NCBI RefSeq assembly: GCF_003369915.1
Contig: NW_022881614.1
Coordinates: 8,515,001 to 8,579,000 of the forward strand
Length of the DNA stretch: 64,000 nucleotides
Direction: 5' to 3'
Source of the DNA: Drosophila miranda
Taxonomy: Eukaryota; Arthropoda; Insecta; Diptera; Drosophilidae
Shown: positions 57,335 to 64,000 of the stretch, in pieces
How the letters are laid out: each line of letters begins with the position of its first letter
Position numbering within the stretch: the first letter of the stretch is position 1
Made by a program: the position numbers and the translations under genes
The notes under the pieces: model-generated
What the model saw: the letters and a program-made list of their open reading frames with translations, nothing else
What the model was told of the DNA's origin: nothing
The model's database searches: none

Positions 57335-60300
57335 CTTCCGTTTGGTGAACAAAGAGGCGTCAGTATTTTTAGTCTATTTGATACAGGAAGCCCTGTAAGT
57401 TTTATTCAAAAGTCTTTGATACCGAAGTCGGCTATAGTTGAAGCCTATAATGAAGTTAGGAAATACTATGGACTAGGAGGACAACCAATTCCCATATGGG
57501 GAAAATTTAAGTGCCATATTGAATTTTGCACAAAGAAATATATCGTTTTATTAAACATCGTAGATGATAACATGCTGCCTTTGCCGGTATTGTTGGGACG
57601 CGATGCCCTTAAAGTTATTGAAGTAAAATTAGTTCATAAGAAAAATATCAATGCGAAGCAACACACATCATTAAGTTCGTTAAAGCAAAAAGCTATTAGT
57701 TTAACCTGCGCGTCTTTATTCACCGAACGTAAAAATAATATTAACATAAGACTATATGATAAGTTAGATGGTAATCAATCAGAAAGAAGCGAGCTAATCA
57801 AACGTTCTAATCCATTTAAAAATCAGACACAAGAAAACTCAAGGAATGACAAAATGGCCATCGAGAATATGAATCAAGGCGACGAATTCAGTAACTTTTG
57901 TGCGTCGGTAGAGATTGATGAAGAGGAACATATTAACGTAGGTTTCGAATTTGGCCTCACTCTTGCAGAAAAGTGTAGGGAAGTTATTAAGACATACTAT
58001 TTACACAAAGAATTTGACTTTAAAGCACCACCAAAGTATCAGATGCAGATTCGTGTAACAGAAACAACACCATTTCATTGTACTCCGCGTCGTTTATCCT
58101 ACCATGAGAGAGAGAAAGTAGCTGAAATAGTAGATGATCTGTTAGAAAAGAAAGTAATCCGTCATAGTGAGTCTCCTTATGCTTCCCCGTTGGTCCTAGT
58201 AAAAAAAAAATCAGGAGAACTTCGAATGTGTGTCGATTACCGTGGTCTGAACAAACGAATTGTTAAAGATAATTTCCCATTGCCCCTTATTGAGGACTGT
58301 CTTGAGTTTTTAGAAAACAAGTGCTGTTTTTCCATTATGGATTTGAAAAGTGGGTATCATCAAATAGGCGTAGAAGAAAAATCAGTTCCGTATACATCGT
58401 TTGTGACACCGCAAGGACAGTATGAGTACTTGAGAATGCCCTTTGGGTTAAAAAATGGATCCGCTATTTTTCAGAGATTTATTTCGGAGCTCTTGAGAGA
58501 CTTTATTAGGAACAAAAGCATTGTAGTGTACATGGATGATATATTAGTAGCGACTAAAACAGTTGAAGAACACATGGATATATTAAAAAGACTATGCATT
58601 CGGTTTAGCGAGCAAAATTTAGAGATAAATCTAAAAAAGTGTAGGTTTGTCAATCGAAACATCGATTTCCTGGGGTATAAAGTTAATCAAAACGGAATAG
58701 TTCCTAGTGATTCCCATATTGAGGCCTTGAAAAAATACCCAGTCCCTCAAAATGTAAAAGCACTGCACTCATGCTTGGGATTCTTTTCGTATTTTCGACG
58801 TTTCATGTTGTCATTCGCGACGACAGCTAAGCCCTTGGTGCAGTTGTTAAAAGAAGGTGGTCCGTTTCCCATGAATAGAGAACAGGTGAAGACGTTTGAA
58901 ACTCTTAAGAATGCGTTGGCAAATCCTCCGGTATTAGCCATTTTTAGCCCAAATAGAGAAACGGAATTACATACAGACGCAAGTTCATACGGTTATGGCG
59001 CAATACTGATGCAAAGACAAGATGATGGGAAGATGCACCCTGTGTCCTATTATTCCGGCAAAACAACAGAAAGAGAATCACGTTATCATAGTTTCGAACT
59101 AGAGACATTGGCTATAATTTATGCATTGAGGCGTTTTAGAGCATATTTGGAGCATAGGTCCTTCAAAATCATCACGGATTGTAATTCGTTAGTACAGACG
59201 TTAACCAGAAAGTCAATTAGTCCTAAGATAGCACGGTGGTCCCTAGAGTTAGAGAACTATGATTACTCCATTATGCACAGACCTGGGGCCAGTATGGCGC
59301 ACGTTGATGCGCTGAGCAGACAAGATCAAGTGACGAATATGTTAGAGGATGGTTATAGAGTCAAATACGGTTTAGAAAAGTCTAATTTAGAAAAAGATGA
59401 GAGTAGAAAGCAATATACAAGGAATAGTGTAAGTAGAGACAACACTGGTAGTGAGCATAGAGGTACCGTAGAGAACCCTTTGATTAAGTGTAGAGAATTA
59501 AATATCAGTAGAGAGCGTAGTAGTACCGTACAGAACCCTGCGATTGAGTGTGGAGAATCAAGTGCAGTAGGAAAAAGATTGGGAAATAGGTGGAAGTCTG
59601 AAGATAGAGAGAACCTTGGTGGTGATTGTAGAGATAACATAGAGAATAGTGAATATAGGGAAAAGGATGGATGGAAGATTGAAATTAGAGATTTGAGCCA
59701 ATGTAGAGGAAGCGTTAACGATGTGGTGGGGGGAGTAAAGTACATTAGTAGTAGGAATTCAGATAAAGAGAAAAAATGTGTTGAGGATACAGTAGAGAGG
59801 GACAAGTTAGAGTTTCAGGAGGTAAGATTACTAAAATCATTGATAGTTGGGGTAGTAGGTGCAACGCCAGAAGATGTTGATTTGATATTGCAAACAGAAC
59901 AGATGCGAGACAAGGAAGTAGTTAGGATTCGAAAAATGCTAGAGGATGGAATTGAAGTAGATTTTGAAATGATAGATGGTATTGTTTACAAGAGGAGTTG
60001 TGAAAACAAACTATGTTTCTATGTACCAATGTGTATGGAAGAGCAGTTGATAAGGCGGTCACACGAAAAACTAGGACATCTGGCCGCAGAGAAGTGCTTG
60101 AGTGCCCTTTTGAGGACCTACTGGTTTCCGTCAATGAGAAGTAAAGTGGCAAGTTTCATCAGAAACTGTCTACCGTGTATACTACTCGCGATGCCTAAAA
60201 CAATCCATAACAGAACGCTCCATAGTATCCCAAAGTCGTGTGTTCCTTTTCATACCCTACATGTTGATCATTTGGGTCCGTTGCCGAGTATTAGATCTAA

Positions 60301-61120
60301 GCGAAAACACCTCCTTGTGGTAATAGATGCATTCACTAAGTTTGTCAAATTGTTCCCGGTTAATAGTACCAGCACGCGGGAAGCGAAGGATGCCTTAAGT
60401 AAATATTTTGATTTCTATAGTCGCCCTACTAGGATAATATCAGATCGTGGGACCTGTTTCACCTCGTTAGAGTTCTCTAGTTTTCTGCATGAGAGCGGGA
60501 TAGAGCACATTAAGGTAGCTACAGGTGCACCGCAGGCGAATGGCCAAGTGGAGCGGGTGAATCGTGTTCTTACTCCTATGTTAGGAAAACTGTCAGAGCC
60601 CCTTGAGCAAGCCGATTGGTATAGGTTGATGAGCAAGGTAGAGCACGCCATTAATAACTCGGTTAACAGCAGTACGAAAAAGACACCTAGCACATTGTTA
60701 TTTGGAATACCCCAGAAAGGACCCGTTGTAGATGAATTAACCGAATACCTAGAGGAGAAGTTAGCGTCAGAACTTAGAGAGTTGGAAACTATAAGAGAAA
60801 TAGCAAGTGAGAACATACGGTTGTCGCAGAAAAGAAATGAGAAGATGTATGCCCATAAACATAGAGCCCCATTCAAGTATGAACCTGGTGACTATGTAGC
60901 AGTCCGGCATGTGGACACAACACCGGGGATCAATAAGAAGTTCGCACCAAAGTATCGAGGACCGTACAGGATCAATAGAGTATTGGATAATGATCGTTAT
61001 GAGGTTGTCGACATTGAGGACTGTCAGTTGACGCAAATGCCATTCCGAAGTATATTAGAACCAGCAAGGCTTAAACCCTGGGTAGAGTGCAAGGATAAAA
61101 CTATGGTCTCATGTTGTTAA
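57335..61120 (+). CDS. pol: Pol polyprotein: protease, RT, RNase H, integrase
   Basis: About 1,261 codons directly after the gag TGA, in the same frame and with no early ATG. Aspartic protease DTGS is at 57,380-57,391. RT carries IMDLKSGYHQI and YMDD (58,529-58,540). RNase H carries TDASS (Asp codon at 58,976), ELETLA and ITDCNS. Integrase has H-x4-H, C-x2-C, D (HVDHLG), D (ISDRG), E (GQVERV) and a C-terminal GPYRI motif. All catalytic residues seen are intact. A ~170-residue charged linker separates RNase H from integrase. Translation must come from readthrough or another mechanism, unless the TGA is a mutation. Confidence 0.85.
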   Translation, partial: LPFGEQRGVSIFSLFDTGSPVSFIQKSLIPKSAIVEAYNEVRKYYGLGGQPIPIWGKFKCHIEFCTKKYIVLLNIVDDNMLPLPVLLGRDALKVIEVKLVHKKNINAKQHTSLSSLKQKAISLTCASLFTERKNNINIRLYDKLDGNQSERSELIKRSNPFKNQTQENSRNDKMAIENMNQGDEFSNFCASVEIDEEEHINVGFEFGLTLAEKCREVIKTYYLHKEFDFKAPPKYQMQIRVTETTPFHCTPRRLSYHEREKVAEIVDDLLEKKVIRHSESPYASPLVLVKKKSGELRMCVDYRGLNKRIVKDNFPLPLIEDCLEFLENKCCFSIMDLKSGYHQIGVEEKSVPYTSFVTPQGQYEYLRMPFGLKNGSAIFQRFISELLRDFIRNKSIVVYMDDILVATKTVEEHMDILKRLCIRFSEQNLEINLKKCRFVNRNIDFLGYKVNQNGIVPSDSHIEALKKYPVPQNVKALHSCLGFFSYFRRFMLSFATTAKPLVQLLKEGGPFPMNREQVKTFETLKNALANPPVLAIFSPNRETELHTDASSYGYGAILMQRQDDGKMHPVSYYSGKTTERESRYHSFELETLAIIYALRRFRAYLEHRSFKIITDCNSLVQTLTRKSISPKIARWSLELENYDYSIMHRPGASMAHVDALSRQDQVTNMLEDGYRVKYGLEKSNLEKDESRKQYTRNSVSRDNTGSEHRGTVENPLIKCRELNISRERSSTVQNPAIECGESSAVGKRLGNRWKSEDRENLGGDCRDNIENSEYREKDGWKIEIRDLSQCRGSVNDVVGGVKYISSRNSDKEKKCVEDTVERDKLEFQEVRLLKSLIVGVVGATPEDVDLILQTEQMRDKEVVRIRKMLEDGIEVDFEMIDGIVYKRSCENKLCFYVPMCMEEQLIRRSHEKLGHLAAEKCLSALLRTYWFPSMRSKVASFIRNCLPCILLAMPKTIHNRTLHSIPKSCVPFHTLHVDHLGPLPSIRSKRKHLLVVIDAFTKFVKLFPVNSTSTREAKDALSKYFDFYSRPTRIISDRGTCFTSLEFSSFLHESGIEHIKVATGAPQANGQVERVNRVLTPMLGKLSEPLEQADWYRLMSKVEHAINNSVNSSTKKTPSTLLFGIPQKGPVVDELTEYLEEKLASELRELETIREIASENIRLSQKRNEKMYAHKHRAPFKYEPGDYVAVRHVDTTPGINKKFAPKYRGPYRINRVLDNDRYEVVDIEDCQLTQMPFRSILEPARLKPWVECKDKTMVSCC
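59430..59580 (+). repeat. Imperfect direct repeat in pol linker
   Basis: Two ~70 bp copies, each with agtagagagc-like start, accgta.agaaccct and gat.agtgt.gagaat, encode the repeated pattern T-V-x-N-P-x-I-x-C-x-E. The stretch is strongly purine-rich. Confidence 0.6.
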
Positions 61121-61226
61121 TCGATGAAATAGTATGTTAAGTAAGACAATACCGAATAAGAAAAGTTTAACCAGCTGTATGCCTTAGTGTGTAGATCGTG
61201 GGCGATCTGTAGTCAGGTTGCCCGAA

Positions 61227-61425
61227 TGTAAGATATGAATATTAGTTTATAAGATTTGAATATTAGTTTAAGATTTACTCATCGATAGTATTATAAGAAA
61301 TACCAATGTACTCGATATATCGATACTTGTCCTCGACAAGTATCGATATGCCAACACACATTCATTCGAATACGCCGATCAAGAAAGAAGAACATATAAT
61401 AAAACCGTGCTATTAAAAGTTTACA
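61227..61425 (+). repeat. 3' LTR, complete
   Basis: 199 bp, TGTAAG to TTTACA. It holds two perfect DRE-type TATCGATA sites (61,318-61,325 and 61,341-61,348) inside a 13 bp inverted repeat, and an ataataaaacc polyadenylation-type signal. No clear polypurine tract precedes it. Confidence 0.85.
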
Positions 61426-64000
61426 CATTAATGACTATGAACTATACAATTCTTAAATAAGCTGCTTTTATAGTATTGCTAGTTAGGCTTGCAAAATGAA
61501 ATAAAGTTCATATATATATAGTTGCACATATATAATTTAAGCTCATTAACATAAATATGAGCCTCTATATGTCACGATTTTACTATTTTTAAATATATTT
61601 AATTCTATAATTTATTTTAAACACCATGTCTAGCTCACACACCTTGCAAATTTGTATGCTTTTAGTAGTATTTTCCAGTATTTTTCAAGACGCGCTTTGG
61701 AGTCACCCTCTTGTCCAATGCAGCAATGTACAAATTTTAATTTTATAAGCAATAAAATAAAAGGTGTCCTTAGAATTAACCAATCTTGTTGAGGGTAGAT
61801 TCATCAATCGGATACAATTATTTTTCCAAGGAAGGGGTCCCAGCTGGCTAGTAATATTGAACCGAATATAGAAAACGAGGAGCATGATGGGTTTGGTATA
61901 TTATTGGTATTTTTTGAAACTGTGAAGTGTATTTCGGTATATTTCTGAGCAAGCCAGCTGGCGCGGATTTCATTTTTATACCCGATACTCAAAATGAGTA
62001 TTGGGGTATATTAGATTTGTGGTAAAAGTGGATGTGTGTAACGTCCAGAAGGAATCGTTTCCGACCCCATAAAGTATATATATTCTTGATCAGCATCAAT
62101 AGCCGAGTCGATTGAGCCATGTCTGTCTGTCCGTCTGTCCGTCCGTCCGTCTGTCCGTCCCCTTCAGCGCCTAGTGCTCAAAGACTATAAGAGCTAGAGC
62201 AACGATGTTTTGTATCCAGACTTCTGTGATATGTCACTGCTACAAAAATATTTCAAAACTTCGCCCCGCCCACTTTCGCCCCCACAACGGACGAAAATCT
62301 GCGGCATCCACAATTTTAAAGATACGAGAAAACCAAAAACCAATTTCTATTTGGCGCTTAAGTTTGGTGGGATTTTTTTGGGATTTCCTCTGATGGGTTT
62401 ATTCCTCGCCACAATGTCCTTTTTCAGCTCAACAGTGTCCCAACATTCAATTTGTATGGGCCAGACTCATGCAACATTTTGGATACCCTGGGGAAATGGA
62501 TGTTCTAGAATTGTGAATATGTTTGTCATCCCAGGCAAAAACAATTTATTTTCAATATATTTTAATATTATTCAATATTATTTAATATTATTTTCAATAT
62601 TTCAACGATATTTTAAAGCTTATTGTCTTCTTGGTCCCTACAAGAATAGGTATCAGGATCGAGATATATATACAAAACACTCATCATATACATGAATATG
62701 TCTAAAAAAATGTAAATTTGAGAAAAGGTCTTTATTAGTTACGTTTTATCTTCATATCAATATTTATACTTTCATATAAAATTAACAAAATAGTGTGTAC
62801 AAAGGCCTATACTACGGCTTACACGCAATATAGCGACTCTTTTTTTTGGTGAACTTTTTCGTTTTAACCTTTTTTTACAATAAATACAATAAAAGCAAGG
62901 ATTAAAAACTATCCAATCTTGTAGAAAATTTATTCATCAACAGGATAAAACTATGTGGGCATTGCTGAGAGATTTAGTTAGTCAGCATTATTCAAGGGAA
63001 TATCAAAATTGAGCAATTTCTTTTTTCGTTTGTTTTGATAGACCTATTTCGCTACTTGTTTTTTGTTTGACTTATTTCGCTAAAACCTCTTTTTACGCAA
63101 AATCCAATAAAAGCAAGTATTAAAAATAAGCCAGTTAAGTAAAAAATTGATTGATAAAGCGTATAAAACTATGTGGGCATGGCTAAATGTTCTATATAGC
63201 TAGTAATATTCGTCGGAATATTAAAAACGAGGAATATGTAAAATAGAACTTGAATTCGTCAGTATATTTACGGTATATTTTTAAAATGAGGCGGTATATT
63301 TCGGTGCTGTTCTGAGGGTCATACTGTAGAAATACTGGTTTTCGTCGCGCTCCCATGGTATTTTTGTCAATTTCATCAATCTATTAATTTAATTTTCAAT
63401 GCTATACAGAAATCCAATAAAAGCAAGTATTTCGAATAGGCCAATCATGTATAGAATTGATTCATCAATCGTACAAAATTGAGTGGGCATGGCTAAATGT
63501 TCTATATAGATAGTATTATTTAACGGAACAAAGAACTGGTCGTTTTTTGAATCGAATTTGAGTTCGCCACAGTTCGCTTTAGCAACAATGAGTCCTATTC
63601 CATACACACTGTTGCGGCAACATTTCCTTGAAAACCGTATTTTAGTCAAAATAAAATACATTAAGGTAATTAAAAGAGGCAATCTTGTAAAAAATGTATT
63701 TATCTATGGGATAAAGCTAAGTGGGCATCTATATAGCTTGAAATATAGGCAATACCCGATTTGCCGCAGTTTCGCTTTTGGAATAATGAGTCTCATTCCA
63801 TACACAAACATGCTGCTAATTCCATGCACACATAACCTGGGGGAAATTGGATGTTATAGATTTGTGAATATGTTTGTCTTCCAAGGCTCAGTAGGTATCA
63901 GGATCGAGATAAATATATACAAGATACTAATAATACACATGAATAAGTCAAAAACATATCAATTTGAGAAAAGGTCTTAATAATAAAGGTCTTAATAAAA
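61426..64000 (+). repeat. 4.5 kb tandem unit, last copy, right part, cut by window end
   Basis: Continuation of the last unit after the retrotransposon. It includes a DINE-1 fragment (61,974-62,340) and the duplicated AT-rich body. The last bases show a short local tandem duplication (aggtcttaataa). No gene exon is reached before the window ends. Confidence 0.8.
61974..62340 (+). mobile_element. DINE-1 fragment in last unit
   Basis: Same position and 3' truncation as in the other units, with the 5' hairpin stretch intact. Confidence 0.8.

Larger units (their letters stand above)
55840..61425 (+). mobile_element. Ty3/gypsy retrotransposon, mdg3/micropia-like
   Basis: 5,586 bp, flanked by a 4 bp target duplication catt (55,836-55,839 and 61,426-61,429). 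It has short LTRs (right 199 bp, left only 160 bp because its last 39 bp are gone), gag, and a pol with all catalytic motifs and no env. A stretch at 56,000-56,018 resembles the 3' part of tRNA-Leu complement, the primer used by the mdg3 group. Gag and pol lie in the same frame, separated by one TGA. Confidence 0.85.

Noticed and set aside
57416..57420. Pol starting at a TTG codon at 57,416
   Set aside because: The protease motif DTGS lies upstream in the same frame, so the coding region must extend back to the gag stop.

Overview
The window is eukaryotic repeat-rich DNA, almost certainly Drosophila heterochromatin. Evidence: short 50-60 nt GT-AG introns, dense INE-1/DINE-1-type Helentron elements, several insect LTR-retrotransposon families including one encoding an errantivirus-type envelope, and a duplicated FANCI-like gene. 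The 10.2 kb element with 2.2 kb LTRs and a tRNA-Lys primer site resembles the Ulysses/Osvaldo type known from the virilis group, so subgenus Drosophila is my best guess; this is an inference and no species was determined. I see no tRNA or rRNA gene, CRISPR array or prokaryotic gene.

Layout. (1) 1-22,276: tandem units of about 4.4-4.6 kb. Each carries a DINE-1 fragment, an internally duplicated AT-rich body, promoter-like modules, and a three-exon gene for a Zeste-type Myb/SANT-like protein. The third unit was hit by an errantivirus-like element (9,407-14,320) that later lost its 5' half. A 5,457 bp segment spanning part of that element and the next gene was then tandemly duplicated (junction near 16,480). 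(2) 22,277-43,320: two copies of a decayed, intron-containing FANCI-like gene set among DINE-1 arrays. The first copy is split by a recent 10,156 bp Ty3/gypsy element (25,802-35,957) whose Gag starts with a RING-H2 finger. The second copy preserves the empty target site. (3) 43,320-51,470: DINE-1-type elements, some with a ~474 bp tandem period, one in inverted orientation, one interrupted by a 5'-truncated LINE with a 10 bp target duplication. (4) 51,470-64,000: the 4.5 kb units resume. One contains a 371 bp solo LTR (5 bp duplication); the next contains a Ty3/gypsy element of probable mdg3/micropia lineage (55,840-61,425).

Most coding potential belongs to transposable elements. The best-preserved host-like gene is the first Zeste-type copy (3,534-4,484), which reads through three exons to about 280 residues. 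The other four full-length copies carry stop codons, three of them the same one. Both FANCI copies share nonsense mutations, so they decayed before duplicating. Nested insertions with target duplications allow a relative order of events: unit array, errantivirus insertion and truncation, 5,457 bp duplication; and separately FANCI decay, FANCI duplication, Ulysses-like insertion.
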